The notes under the pieces were generated by a model that ran no database searches, had not been told where the DNA came from, and saw only the letters and a program-made list of their open reading frames with translations. 64,000 bases of DNA from Nocardiopsis flavescens (GTDB lineage: Bacteria; Actinomycetota; Actinomycetes; Streptosporangiales; Streptosporangiaceae): the NCBI RefSeq assembly GCF_900141985.1, contig NZ_FQZK01000006.1:124001-188000 (forward strand), given 5' to 3'. Each line of letters opens with the position of its first letter. Position 1 is the first letter of the stretch. Positions 42,889 to 51,177 of the stretch are shown one piece after another. Both the position numbers and the translations under genes were made by a program.

Positions 42889-43830
42889 TCAGTCGGTGCC
42901 GCCGGACCAGGGCGTGGTCTCGGGGTGCTCCTCCGCCCGGTGCGGGATCACCACCACCGGGACCGCGGACCCGTGCAGGACCGCCTGGCTGACCGAGCCC
43001 AGGAAGAGCCCGCGGATGCCGCCCCGGCCGCGTGAGCCGACCACCACCAGGTCGGCCTTCTCCGCCTCGGCCAGCAGCGCCGCCTCCGGGGACAGGCGGC
43101 TGCGCACCACCGACACCTCGATCCCCTCGGCCTCGTCGCCGACCTGCGCGAACACGTCGGCCACCAGTTCGGCCGAGCGCTTCTCCATCAGCTCGTCCGG
43201 CGGCGTCCACCCGGAGGCGGCCAGCGCCTCGGGGGCGAAGGGGGTGGACACCTCCCAGCTGTGCACCGCCACCACGGCGGCACCCGACTCGCGGGCCCGC
43301 CCCAGGGCGAACCGCAGCGCGGGCACGGCGGCGTCCGAGCCGTCCACGCCCACCACGATCCGGCCCGCGGGCCCGGCGTGCGGCCTCCCCTCGGGCACCA
43401 CCGCCACCGGGCAGTGCGCCCGGGCGGCCAGGCGCACCGACGTGGAGCCCATCACCGCCACGCGCAGCGCGCCCAGCCCGCGCGAGCCCACCACCAGCAG
43501 GTCGTCGTGCCCGGCCCGCTCCAGCATCGCGGGGGCGGGGTCGTCCATCGCCAGGAACACCTGGACCCGGGCGCTCGGGGCCAGGGCGCGCACCCGGTCG
43601 GCCGCCACGCCCAGGACCTGCTCCCCGTGGGCGATCAGCTCCTCGGTGGCCGAGGGCCGGGTGGGCCCCTCGGACATCACCACCAGCGGCATCGGCAGGG
43701 CGAAGACGATGTCCAGCGGGCGTCCGGTCCGTTCGGCCTCGGCGGCGGCCCACTCCAGGGCGGCGTCCGCGTGCCCGGAACCGTCCACGCCCAGGACGAT
43801 CTTCGGGGATCGGGGGTCATCGGAGGTCAT
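42889..43830 (-). CDS. universal stress protein with two Usp domains
   Basis: This 313-residue tandem UspA protein has domain 1 (residues ~8-145) beginning KIVLGVDGSGHADAALEWA and ending in the ATP-binding motif VVGSRGLGALRVAVMGSTS. Domain 2 (~155-300) begins RIVVGVDGSDAAVPALRFA and ends VVGSRGRGGIRGLFLGSVS. Both carry the Gx2Gx9G(S/T) nucleotide-binding pattern. Such proteins are induced under hypoxia, dormancy or energy stress in actinobacteria. It has its own terminator downstream. Confidence 0.92.
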   Translation of the reverse strand: MTSDDPRSPKIVLGVDGSGHADAALEWAAAEAERTGRPLDIVFALPMPLVVMSEGPTRPSATEELIAHGEQVLGVAADRVRALAPSARVQVFLAMDDPAPAMLERAGHDDLLVVGSRGLGALRVAVMGSTSVRLAARAHCPVAVVPEGRPHAGPAGRIVVGVDGSDAAVPALRFALGRARESGAAVVAVHSWEVSTPFAPEALAASGWTPPDELMEKRSAELVADVFAQVGDEAEGIEVSVVRSRLSPEAALLAEAEKADLVVVGSRGRGGIRGLFLGSVSQAVLHGSAVPVVVIPHRAEEHPETTPWSGGTD

Positions 43831-43989
43831 CAGCAGACTCCTCGTGTCTCGGCGTCCTCACTGGTTGCCTGCCCTCGCCAGGGGGGCGAAAACACCGCGG
43901 AGGTCCCACGCGCCGGGGACCGGGGGCCCCGCCCGTGCCGCAAAGGTCCCCTCCGCGGCACGGATCCGGCCCCCCGGCCTGCGGCGTCC

Positions 43990-45039
43990 TCACAGGTCCA
44001 CGACGATCTTGACCTGGTCTGCGGACGGGGCCGCGAACACCTCCGCGGCGTCGGCCAGCGGCACCCTGCGGGTGATCATCCCCTCCAGCCAGGAGTGGTC
44101 GGCCTTCTCCAGGGCGCGGGCGGCCTGCTCGTAGTGGCGCAGGTTGGCGTTGACCGATCCGAACAGCACGTCGTTCTCCAGGACCAGGCGCCGCCCCATG
44201 AGGTCGGAGTCGATCCGCACCGTCCCGGTGGCACTGCTCAGGCCGACGAAGCAGACGATGCCGTCGGCGGCGTTGTGCTCCATCGCGTCGAGGATGACCG
44301 GGTTCGCGCCGGTGGTCTCCACGATGACGTCCAGCGGCACCCGCGCGGCCAGGTCGGCGACGGTCCCGGTGTGGTACGAGGCGCCCAGGGCGGCCACCAG
44401 CTCCGGCTTGACGCCGTCCTCGGCCCGGTCCAGGACGTGCACGTCCAGGCCGCGCTGCACGCCCAGCAGGGCGGCGAGCAGGCCGATGGGCCCGGCTCCG
44501 GTGACCAGGACGGTGCCGGGGTCGAACCAGGCGCGGGCGCCGATGCGCTCGATCTGCTCCCAGGCCTTGGCCACGACGGTGGTCGGCTCCATGAGCACGC
44601 CGACCCGCTCCAGCTCCGGGGCGAGGGCGACCGCGTAGTCGGCCTCCACCGTCCACTGCTGGGCGCCGAAGCCGTCCAGCTGCTTGATGCCGCGCTCGGT
44701 GAACCCGCCGTTGCGGCACATGTCGAACTCGCCGTGGCCGCAGGGGCCGCAGGGCAGCGCGTCGGGGCGGCGCACGACGCCCACCACCAGGTCGCCCGCG
44801 GCGAACCCGCTGTCCGGCGGGGCGCTGCGGACCCGGCCCAGGGACTCGTGCCCCAGGACCAGGCGCTCGGCGCCGGGCGGCGCGGCGCCGTAGTCGCCGT
44901 CGACGATCTCGCGGTCGGTCCCGCACACGCCCAGGGCGAGGCCGTCGACCAGGAGCTCGTCCTCCCCGGGCACGGGTGGCTCGACCTCCTCCACCCGCAC
45001 CGATCCGCTCCGCATGGGTTCCACCGTCAGCGCCTTCAT
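43990..45039 (-). CDS. zinc-dependent glucose 1-dehydrogenase-like medium-chain dehydrogenase
   Basis: This 349-residue MDR-superfamily enzyme has the catalytic zinc ligands in GVCGTDREIVDGDYG (Cys ~38) and LVLGHESLG (His-Glu ~62), and a structural zinc cluster CGPCGHGEFDMC near residue 95. The Rossmann motif is VLVTGAGPIGLLAALLG near 180. The CGTDREIVDGxYG and LVLGHE combination is characteristic of archaeal-type glucose/galactose 1-dehydrogenases. Threonine or sorbitol dehydrogenase-like activity cannot be excluded. The ATG at 45,039 was chosen because it directly precedes the family N-terminus KALTVEP. Confidence 0.83.
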   Translation of the reverse strand: MKALTVEPMRSGSVRVEEVEPPVPGEDELLVDGLALGVCGTDREIVDGDYGAAPPGAERLVLGHESLGRVRSAPPDSGFAAGDLVVGVVRRPDALPCGPCGHGEFDMCRNGGFTERGIKQLDGFGAQQWTVEADYAVALAPELERVGVLMEPTTVVAKAWEQIERIGARAWFDPGTVLVTGAGPIGLLAALLGVQRGLDVHVLDRAEDGVKPELVAALGASYHTGTVADLAARVPLDVIVETTGANPVILDAMEHNAADGIVCFVGLSSATGTVRIDSDLMGRRLVLENDVLFGSVNANLRHYEQAARALEKADHSWLEGMITRRVPLADAAEVFAAPSADQVKIVVDL

Positions 45040-45376
45040 CCGTCCCCCGCCGTGTCCGGTTCCTCCGGGTGCGGCCCGCGGGCCGCACCCGGAGTGGTTC
45101 CCCGGGCGGGGCCCCGCCATGGCGGGTCGGCGGTGTCTTGACCCGGAGCTGCCCCGGCCTTGGGCGGGGGCGGCGGTGGCACCACGGCCGTCGGGGACCG
45201 CGGGTCCGGGAGGGGAGGCGGGCGAAGGCACGCCCGGGCGGGACGGGCAGGGCCGGTGCCGGCGCCGGGCGGCCGTTGCGCGGCGCCCCGGGGCATGTCG
45301 GACAGGGCTGACCCGGGCCCCCTCTCCCGGAGGCCGCCGAGCCGACCGGGACTCCGACGCCGCCCCGCTGCCGGAG
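45040..45376. other. gene-free stretch before a FecB remnant
   Basis: About 340 bp of GC-rich sequence between the glucose dehydrogenase start and the gene remnant. I see no start codon with a ribosome binding site and no clear promoter. Part of it may be the decayed 5' portion of the FecB-like gene. Confidence 0.35.
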
Positions 45377-45377
45377 G

Positions 45378-45635
45378 CAGGACTCCGCGCTGCTCGACCG
45401 CGACCTGCTGGTGTGGAACGCCGGTTTCGGCCCGGGGCTGCGCGAGGACCTGGCCGACCACCGGGTGTACCAGGGCCTGGACGCGGTGGCGCAGGGGCGC
45501 GACCCCATCGTGGACGACGCGGTGGTCTCGGGCGCGCTGACGTGGAGCACGGTGCTGAGCCTGCCGTTCGCGCTGGAGCGGCTGGTCCCGCGCATCGCCG
45601 CGGCGGTGGACGGGGACCCCGGCACCCCGGCCTGA
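45378..45635 (+). pseudogene. C-terminal remnant of a FecB-type siderophore-binding protein
   Basis: The frame reads QDSALLDRDLLVWNAGF, continues through DHRVYQGLDAVAQGRD, and ends with ALTWSTVLSLPFALERLVPRIAAAV. This is the recognisable last ~80 residues of a ferric-siderophore ABC transporter binding protein. The signal peptide, lipobox and first ~230 residues are missing. The frame upstream of 45,378 does not resemble the family, and the only start is an internal GTG. It is probably the tail of a deleted gene and not functional. Confidence 0.75.
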
Positions 45636-45685
45636 GCGGGGCGGCGGCCCAGCCGGTGTCCGGAGTGTCCCCCGTCCGCGCCAGC

Positions 45686-46465
45686 ATGTCCGGCATGAAC
45701 ACCTCTCAGGCATACCGCGACGAGGCCCGCGGGCGGGGCGTCCCCGAACACGCCATCGACCTGGCCCTGGGGCTGGCCCGTCCGCAGATCGAGCTCGTCC
45801 CGTCGGCCGCGGACGGCGGCGTCCCCGCCGGACGGTACGGCGGCCTCCCCTGCCTCCCGCCCGGCGTCGAGTGGGACGGCGGCCTGGACCTGGTCGCGAC
45901 GGTGGACTGCGCCGCCCTCCCCGCGGACGGGGGCGGCCTCCCCCTGCCCCGGGACGGGCACCTGCTGTTCTTCGCCGACCGGACCGACCCCGACGGGCTC
46001 GCGCTGATGGAGGACTCCCGTTCCGTGGTCCACGTCCCGGCGGGGGCGCCCACGGCCGAGCGCCCGCTCCCCGGGGGCCCGTACGTGCTGCCCGCCCTGG
46101 ACCCGCACCCCCTCTACGCCCGGTCCGTGCCGAGCATGCCGATGAGCGTCGACGACGCGGTCCTGTCCGACCCGGAGACGGCACGCCTGTACCGGGAGCA
46201 CCGGCTGGACGAGTACGACCACCGGATGCCGCCGTGGGAGGGCACCCTGCTGCTGGGGGGCTACGCCTACTCGCCGCAGGACCCGCCCATCATGGACTCC
46301 TCCCCGCAGGACGAGAAGGGGGGCTGGGTGCTGCTGGCCCAGGCGCAGCTGGACATGCCCGAGAACCCCGGTTTCACCGCGTGCCCGTTCTGGATCATCC
46401 GGCGCGACGACCTCGCGGCCGGCGACTTCGCGGCGGCGGCGCTGGTGTCCCTGTCCTACCACTGA
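45686..46465 (+). CDS. DUF1963 (YwqG-like) protein
   Basis: This 259-residue soluble protein of the DUF1963/YwqG family has the LPCLPPGVEWDGGLDLVATVDCAAL block near residue 55 (core PPGVEW), LLFFADRTD near 95, and late DEKGGWVLLAQ and FWIIRRDDLAAGDF segments. Family members are bacterial and their function is unknown, although many sit near toxin-immunity or SMI1/KNR4 genes. Here an SMI1/KNR4 gene follows beyond a terminator. The start could be 45,686 or the ATG at 45,695, and neither has a strong ribosome binding site. Confidence 0.78.
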   Translation: MSGMNTSQAYRDEARGRGVPEHAIDLALGLARPQIELVPSAADGGVPAGRYGGLPCLPPGVEWDGGLDLVATVDCAALPADGGGLPLPRDGHLLFFADRTDPDGLALMEDSRSVVHVPAGAPTAERPLPGGPYVLPALDPHPLYARSVPSMPMSVDDAVLSDPETARLYREHRLDEYDHRMPPWEGTLLLGGYAYSPQDPPIMDSSPQDEKGGWVLLAQAQLDMPENPGFTACPFWIIRRDDLAAGDFAAAALVSLSYH

Positions 46466-46491
46466 GGCGCGCACGGGGCCGGGCCGCCGCA

Positions 46492-46540
46492 CGGTCCCCG
46501 ATCTGGGACGCCCGGGCCGGGCGTCCCAGATCGGGGACCG
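46492..46540. terminator. 22-bp perfect-stem terminator
   Basis: The arms are at 46,492-46,513 and 46,519-46,540. They pair without mismatch over 22 bp around a 5-nt loop, with CGGTCCCCGATC at the outer side. It follows the DUF1963 stop by 26 bp. It is the longest perfect hairpin I found in the window. Confidence 0.85.
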
Positions 46541-46615
46541 GCGTCGCGTACCGGGGCACGGGGTGTCGGCACCGGCCGCTAGGCTGCGGCTCCCCTACCC
46601 GGATGAGGACACCCG

Positions 46616-47176
46616 GTGAACGAACACCAGGCCCTGGACACCCCCGAGCGGTGGCGGGCCTTCCTGGCCGACTACAGCGCCGCCCTGGTCCGCACGGCTC
46701 CTCACACCCCCCGGGACCGCGCCGGCTCCCTGCCGGAGGAGGCCCCCTGGCCGGGCCGCGCGCCCGCACGCGCGCAGGACGTGACGGCGGGCCCGGCGGG
46801 CTCCGCCTCGCCGCCGCTGCCGCCGAGCCTGCGTGCCTTCCTCGCGGTGAGCGACGGCTGGTCCCGGCCCCACGGCGCCGCCGAGCGGGTGCACGGGAGC
46901 GCGGACCTGCGGTGGTTCCGCGAGAGCGACACGGGGGCCGACCTCATCGAGATCTACGGCTTCGAGCCGCAGGGCGCGGAGGACCTCCTGGCCCTGTTCG
47001 GCCGGGCGCTGGAGGTCGCGGGCCACGAGGAGGTGTGGCTGCTCGACCCCGGGGACGTGCGCGCGGACGGCGAGTGGGCCGCCTACGTCTTCCACCCCGG
47101 TGACGGGGAGCTGGAGCGGTTCGCCGACTTCGGCGCCCTGATGCGCGCCGGGCTGCGCCTGCTGCGGGAGGACTGA
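46616..47176 (+). CDS. SMI1/KNR4 family protein
   Basis: This 186-residue SMI1/KNR4 (SUKH) protein has the key LPPSLRAFLAVSDGW block near residue 75 and the IYGFEPQGAEDLLALFGRALE segment near 120. LFDF-like FADFGALMRAGLR lies near the end. SUKH proteins often act as immunity proteins to nuclease or deaminase toxins. No toxin gene is present nearby, so the immunity role is only a family possibility. The start is a GTG at 46,616. Confidence 0.78.
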   Translation: MNEHQALDTPERWRAFLADYSAALVRTAPHTPRDRAGSLPEEAPWPGRAPARAQDVTAGPAGSASPPLPPSLRAFLAVSDGWSRPHGAAERVHGSADLRWFRESDTGADLIEIYGFEPQGAEDLLALFGRALEVAGHEEVWLLDPGDVRADGEWAAYVFHPGDGELERFADFGALMRAGLRLLRED

Positions 47177-47337
47177 CCCTCGCGGCGCCCCGGTTCCCGG
47201 GTCCGCGCCCGCCGGAGGCGGCTTCCCGGCGGGCGCCCGTTCCGAGGCGCCGGGCGCGGGCCACGGAGGGCGGTGGGCGCGGCGCCGGCCCGGCTCCCGG
47301 CCGCGGTGCAGGGGTTCGGGTACCGGTCCGGGCGGGC

Positions 47338-48132
47338 TCAGGCCGGGGTGCGGGGCGCGCCCAGTGCGCGGGCGGTGGCGTCGTCGGCGGGGAAGAACGA
47401 CTCGATGACCAGCTCGGAGACGGTGACGTCGAGCGGGGTGCCGAAGGTCGCCACCGTGGACAGGAAGGACAGCTCCGCTCCGTTCCGGCGCAGCCGCAGC
47501 GGTACCGCGAGGGGCGGTGTCCCCCGGGGCGGGCCCGGGTCCGCCCCGGGGTAGGAGGCCAGTTCCCGGTACAGTCCGTCCAGCCCGGCGTCCCCGGTCC
47601 AGTCGGCCTGGAGGCGCAGCCGGTGCAGCAGGTGCGCCCGCCACTGGTCCAGGTTGGCCACGGCGGGCGCCATGCCGCGCGGGTGCAGGCCCACCCGCAG
47701 GACGTTCACCGGCGGGGCCAGCAGGTCGGGGTCGACCCCCTCCAGCAGCAGGGCGACCCCGGTGTTGGCCTCGACCAGCGTCCAGTCCCGGTCGACCACC
47801 ACCGCCGGGTACGGGTCGTGGCCGGCCAGGACGCGGCGCACGACCTCGCGCACCGGGTCCATCTCGGCGTCGTCGAGGGGGCGCTCGGCGAACACCGGGG
47901 CGTACCCGGCGGCGAGCAGCAGCCGGTTGCGCTCGCGCAGGGGGACGTCCAGGCACTCGGCCAGCCGCAGGACCATGTCGCGGCCCGGACGGGAGCGGCC
48001 GGTCTCCACGAAGCTGAGGTGGCGGGCGGAGACCCCCGCCCGCAGGGACAGCTCCAGCTGGCTGAGCCTGCGACGGCCGCGCCACTCCTTGAGGAGCCCG
48101 CCCGCCTCCGTGCGTTCGACCGTCCCGGTCAC
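47338..48132 (-). CDS. XRE family regulator with MmyB-like ligand-binding domain
   Basis: This 264-residue transcription factor has the helix-turn-helix LKEWRGRRRLSQLELSLRAGVSARHLSFVETGR (core LSQLELSLRAGVS) at residues ~13-46. A MmyB-type C-terminal domain follows with PVREVVRRVLAGHDPYPAVVVDRDWTLVEAN and LRVGLHPRGMAP. MmyB-like regulators bind fatty acids or similar ligands and control a neighbouring gene. The GTG at 48,132 fits the family N-terminus. A start at 48,162 is possible. It follows the membrane protein gene at 48,598 on the same strand by 46 bp. Confidence 0.86.
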   Translation of the reverse strand: MTGTVERTEAGGLLKEWRGRRRLSQLELSLRAGVSARHLSFVETGRSRPGRDMVLRLAECLDVPLRERNRLLLAAGYAPVFAERPLDDAEMDPVREVVRRVLAGHDPYPAVVVDRDWTLVEANTGVALLLEGVDPDLLAPPVNVLRVGLHPRGMAPAVANLDQWRAHLLHRLRLQADWTGDAGLDGLYRELASYPGADPGPPRGTPPLAVPLRLRRNGAELSFLSTVATFGTPLDVTVSELVIESFFPADDATARALGAPRTPA

Positions 48133-48178
48133 GTCGCCCCCTTCGTCCGTACTGCGGCCCACCCTAGGGGCCGCGGTC

Positions 48179-48598
48179 TCAGGCCAGGGCCGTGCGGGAC
48201 AGCGCGGCGGCCTCCAGCGCGGCCAGCACGGCGACCGCCGCGGCCTGCACCAGCAGAAACACCGTGCCGAACCCGTTGGGGTCCACCAGGACGCCCAGCC
48301 CCAGGGCGGCCGTGGCCGCGACCCACACGGCGTTGACGGCGACGACGGTGCGCACGGCGGCGCGGGTGAGGCCCCGGCCCGCGGCCAGCAGGCCGAGCCA
48401 GGCGCCGAAGACCAGGAGGAACACCCCGGCGGGAACGAGCAGGGCCGCGGGCAGTCCCAGCAGGCCGGGCAGCCACGGGGAGCCGGCGGTGAGCAGCGCT
48501 CCGGAGGCGAGGCAGGCGAGGGAGTCGGCGCCCAGCAGCAGGCGCAGCGGGCGGGTGGTGGCCGTGGCGGAAGCGGTGGGAGCGGTACGGGAGGTCAT
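48179..48598 (-). CDS. small four-helix membrane protein
   Basis: This 139-residue membrane protein has four hydrophobic segments (about 18-38, 45-70, 80-102 and 108-132) and a short polar N-terminus. I do not recognise a named family. Similar proteins are often encoded next to MmyB-type regulators and are their probable targets. A 24-bp dyad at 48,614 lies 16 bp before its start, consistent with direct repression by the regulator encoded downstream. Confidence 0.68.
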   Translation of the reverse strand: MTSRTAPTASATATTRPLRLLLGADSLACLASGALLTAGSPWLPGLLGLPAALLVPAGVFLLVFGAWLGLLAAGRGLTRAAVRTVVAVNAVWVAATAALGLGVLVDPNGFGTVFLLVQAAAVAVLAALEAAALSRTALA

Positions 48599-48613
48599 GG
48601 CGGTTCCCTTTCA

Positions 48614-48637
48614 GGTGGTGTCTCCGTCGACACCACC
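48614..48637 (-). promoter_or_regulatory. operator-like dyad GGTGGTGTC-N6-GACACCACC
   Basis: Two perfect 9-bp arms (48,614-48,622 and 48,629-48,637) lie just upstream of the membrane protein start. This is probably the operator of the MmyB-like XRE protein. A 5' leader hairpin is the alternative. Confidence 0.55.
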
Positions 48638-49028
48638 GAGCATCCCGGGCGCGGGGAAGGGCGTCGATTACCTCCCGGGTCATGAGGGGCGTGATCACCA
48701 CCGCTGAGCTGCGCGGACACCGATCGGATCCGTTGCGCAGCGGTACTCGCGCCGGTGCGCGGTACGGCCGCGGGCGCCGGGCGAGGAGCGCCGCGCGGTA
48801 CTCGCCCGGGTAGGCGGTGCGGCCCCGCCGACGCGGGTCGGCCGGGCGGGCGGACAAGGCGGTGGCGGGGCTTTTCGACCGGGCGCCTGTGCGGTCGCGG
48901 TCGCCCGTCCGGCCGCGTGCGGCGGCTTCCCCGGGCGGGCCGACCGGTCCCGTGGAGGACGACCCGTCGCAGGCGTCGGTCGGGTGGCGGGTCGGACCCG
49001 CCGGAGAGGCCACCGCACACCCTCACCG
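48638..49028. other. intergenic region without a supported gene
   Basis: About 390 bp between the membrane-protein operator and the end of the Lrp gene. The open frames here are arginine/proline-rich shadows without ribosome binding sites or family resemblance. The promoter of the membrane-protein and XRE operon must lie in its left part. Confidence 0.35.
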
Positions 49029-49529
49029 TCAGGTGTCGGGGAGGCGGCGCAGCGGAGTGGTCACGGGGGCGCCGAAGATCAGCTGGGTGTGGCAGTGCGC
49101 GACCTGGGGCAGGACGAGCAGCCGGTCGATGATGAGGGACTGCAGGTGGGTGCTGTCGCGGACGGCGACGTGCACCAGGTAGTCCTGCACGCCGCTGACG
49201 TTGTACACGGCCATGGTCTCGGGCATCCGGCCCACCCGGGCGACGAAGTCCTCGGCGGCCTCGCGGGAGTGGGGCCGCACCTGCACGGCGATGAACGCCT
49301 GCTCGGGGCGGCCGAGCCGGGACGGGTCCACGTGGGCGCGGACGGAGGAGACGACCCCGGTGGCCCGCAGGCGGCGGACCCGTTGCAGGCAGGTGCTCGG
49401 GGCGACGCCCACCCGGGCGGCGATGTCCTTGTTGGGGATCGTCGCGTCGTTCTGGAGGATGCCCAGGATCGCCCAGTCCACCGCATCTAGTTCGGTGGAT
49501 CCGTCTTTTCCCGCATCTGGTTTCGCCAT
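49029..49529 (-). CDS. Lrp/AsnC family transcriptional regulator
   Basis: This 166-residue feast/famine regulator has the N-terminal helix-turn-helix LDAVDWAILGILQNDATIPNKDIAARVGVAPSTCLQRVRRL (core IAARVGVAPSTC) at residues ~14-54. The C-terminal RAM domain has the AFIAVQV and VSGVQDYLVHVAV strands for amino acid binding. It diverges from a LysE exporter gene, a classic pairing in which the regulator senses an amino acid and switches on export. Confidence 0.9.
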   Translation of the reverse strand: MAKPDAGKDGSTELDAVDWAILGILQNDATIPNKDIAARVGVAPSTCLQRVRRLRATGVVSSVRAHVDPSRLGRPEQAFIAVQVRPHSREAAEDFVARVGRMPETMAVYNVSGVQDYLVHVAVRDSTHLQSLIIDRLLVLPQVAHCHTQLIFGAPVTTPLRRLPDT

Positions 49530-49596
49530 GCTCGCACCGTACCGAACCCGGGGCTAGCGTCCCGCCCGAATGCCGTGGGGGACGAGGAGGACGACC

Positions 49597-50202
49597 GTGA
49601 CGTGGTGGACGTTCACGCTGCTGGTGTGGGTGAGCCTGCTGGTGCCCGGACCCGATTTCGTGGTGATCACGCAGGCCGCACTGGCGGGTACCGGGCGGGG
49701 CGTGCGCACCGCGGCCGGAGTGGTGGCCGGGCTGTGCCTGCACGGCATCGCCGCGGCGGCCGGGCTGAGCGCGGTGCTGCTGTCGCTGCCCGGGGTGGCG
49801 GGTCCGCTGCGGGTGGTGGGCGGCGGGGTGCTGGTCTGGTTCGGGGTCTCCATGCTGCGCACGGCCTCCCCTGCCGACCCGGGCGGGGACGGCGGTCCGC
49901 GCGGGGGCGGGGGCCGGTGGTTCCTGCGGGGGCTGGCGGTGAACGCGCTCAACCCCAAGGCGCTGCTGTTCTTCGCGGCCGTGGTGCCGCAGTTCGTCGA
50001 CACCTCCGCGCCGGTGCTCCCCCAGGCGGCGCTGCTGGGGGCGACCGTGGTCGTCTCGGGGGCGCTGTGGTGGGCGCTGGTGGTGACGCTGGTCCGGGCG
50101 GTGCGGCTTCCGGCCGACGGCCGGGTCGAGCGGGTCGCCACCCGGGGCGGGGGCGCGGTGCTCATCGCCCTGGGGGCGCTCCTGGCGGCGCGTTCGCTGT
50201 GA
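49597..50202 (+). CDS. LysE/RhtB family amino acid exporter
   Basis: This 201-residue exporter has six hydrophobic segments, the N-terminal LVPGPDFVVITQAALAGTGRGV signature (core PGPDFVVIT), and the mid-protein NALNPKALLFFAAVVPQFVD motif. The GTG at 49,597 was chosen because GAGGAGG lies 6-8 bp upstream, instead of the ATG at 49,570. It is probably activated by the divergent Lrp protein. The amino acid exported is unknown. Confidence 0.87.
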   Translation: MTWWTFTLLVWVSLLVPGPDFVVITQAALAGTGRGVRTAAGVVAGLCLHGIAAAAGLSAVLLSLPGVAGPLRVVGGGVLVWFGVSMLRTASPADPGGDGGPRGGGGRWFLRGLAVNALNPKALLFFAAVVPQFVDTSAPVLPQAALLGATVVVSGALWWALVVTLVRAVRLPADGRVERVATRGGGAVLIALGALLAARSL

Positions 50203-50300
50203 GGACGAGGCCCGATACCCCTACCCCGTGGGGGAAGGCGGACCGCCGCCGTGACCGCGCCGGCGCGGCGAACCTCCCGTGTCCCGGGGCCCGCCCGTGG

Positions 50301-50561
50301 GTGCGGGTGCTGCTGCTCGCGGTACCGCTGACCGCGGAGTTGGACCGCCTGTTCCCGGAGTCGACGGTCGCCCACCACGAGGGGGCGGTGGCGATGGCCG
50401 GGGCCGAGCCGGCCGACGGCGCCGACGAGCGGGCCCGCGCACTGGCGCAGGAGATCGCGGACTCCCAGGAGGCCGAGATCGCCGAGATGCAGGAGATGCC
50501 CGGCGGGGCCTCCTCGGACGGACCCGGGGGTCCGTCCGAGGAGGAGCACGGGGGGCGCTGA
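50301..50561 (+). CDS. short DUF305-like frame, possibly a remnant
   Basis: An 86-residue frame from a GTG contains AHHEGAVAMAG, ALAQEIADSQEAEIAEMQEM and an acidic glycine-rich end. This fits half of the DUF305 pattern (HHxGAxxMA ... IxxxQxxEIxxM). Full members have two such halves plus a signal peptide of ~50 residues. Here the N-terminus is a short hydrophobic stretch and the usual MIxHH methionine is absent. It may be a truncated secreted copper- or metal-related protein or a decaying gene. Confidence 0.4.
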   Translation: MRVLLLAVPLTAELDRLFPESTVAHHEGAVAMAGAEPADGADERARALAQEIADSQEAEIAEMQEMPGGASSDGPGGPSEEEHGGR

Positions 50562-50576
50562 GCCGTCCCGGCGGTC

Positions 50577-50614
50577 CGGCGGCCCGGCACCCCCGCGGGG
50601 GTGCCGGGCCGCCG
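50577..50614. terminator. 18-bp stem terminator between convergent genes
   Basis: CGGCGGCCCGGCACCCCC and its exact complement are separated by two bases. The hairpin lies between the DUF305-like frame and the end of the small membrane protein gene, and is suitable for both strands. Confidence 0.75.
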
Positions 50615-50618
50615 CCGC

Positions 50619-50798
50619 TCAGGACCGGCCGCGCCGCCAGCCTCCGCGGCCGGAACCGTATCCGGCCACGTGGAGTGCCAGCGCCGTCAGCCCGGCGAGG
50701 GCGAGGGTGGTGGGAGTGACCAGGCCTTCGAGGGAGATGCCGAACAACTCGAAGATCAGGGCCAGACCGAACAGAACTGCGGCGACGGTGGCCGCCAT
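50619..50798 (-). CDS. very small two-helix membrane protein
   Basis: This 59-residue protein starts MAATVAAVLFGLALIFELFG, has a second hydrophobic segment TLALAGLTALALHVAGYG, and ends in an arginine/glycine-rich tail. The ATG at 50,798 has GGGAGG at ideal spacing. In-frame starts 36 and 75 bp upstream exist but are weaker. Small proteins of this pattern are frequent in actinomycetes and have no assigned role. Confidence 0.65.
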   Translation of the reverse strand: MAATVAAVLFGLALIFELFGISLEGLVTPTTLALAGLTALALHVAGYGSGRGGWRRGRS

Positions 50799-50873
50799 GG
50801 TGACCTCCCAGGTCGCGAGGGGACGATGTGGCATCCGTGTACCCTCCGTGTCCCGGCCAAACCCCAGTGTCAC

Positions 50874-51177
50874 GGATTCATGGGCGTCCGTGCAGGTCGG
50901 GGCCCCAGAATCCGCTTCGGGGACGGCACGGCCGCCGCGGGCTTTCGGGGCCGGTCCGCGGTGCGGTCCCCCGCGCGAGGGTCCCGCCGGGGTCGGCGGG
51001 CGTGCCGGGCGGCGCCCGCGGCGCGGGTCCCGCAGGGGGTCGGCGCCGCGCCCCCGGCGGTCCGGGAACGCCTGGGAACAAGTGAAATATGTCCCGTAAC
51101 GCCCTGAGTGAGCGAACCTTTTTCGGGGACGGGAGTCTTAAGAGGGAGAAGCGTTCTACCGAAACGAGGACCCCACC
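50874..51177. promoter_or_regulatory. promoter region of the L,D-transpeptidase gene
   Basis: About 300 bp without a gene. Near 51,075-51,100 GGAAC is followed after 15 bp by CGTAAC. This resembles an ECF-sigma (SigE-type) promoter, GGAAC-N16/17-CGTT, with a spacer one base too short. It would fit an envelope-stress-controlled peptidoglycan enzyme but is weak evidence. Confidence 0.3.

Noticed and set aside
46616-47176. Immunity gene of a polymorphic toxin system
   Set aside because: The SUKH fold allows it, but no toxin or secretion-linked gene is present in the neighbourhood.
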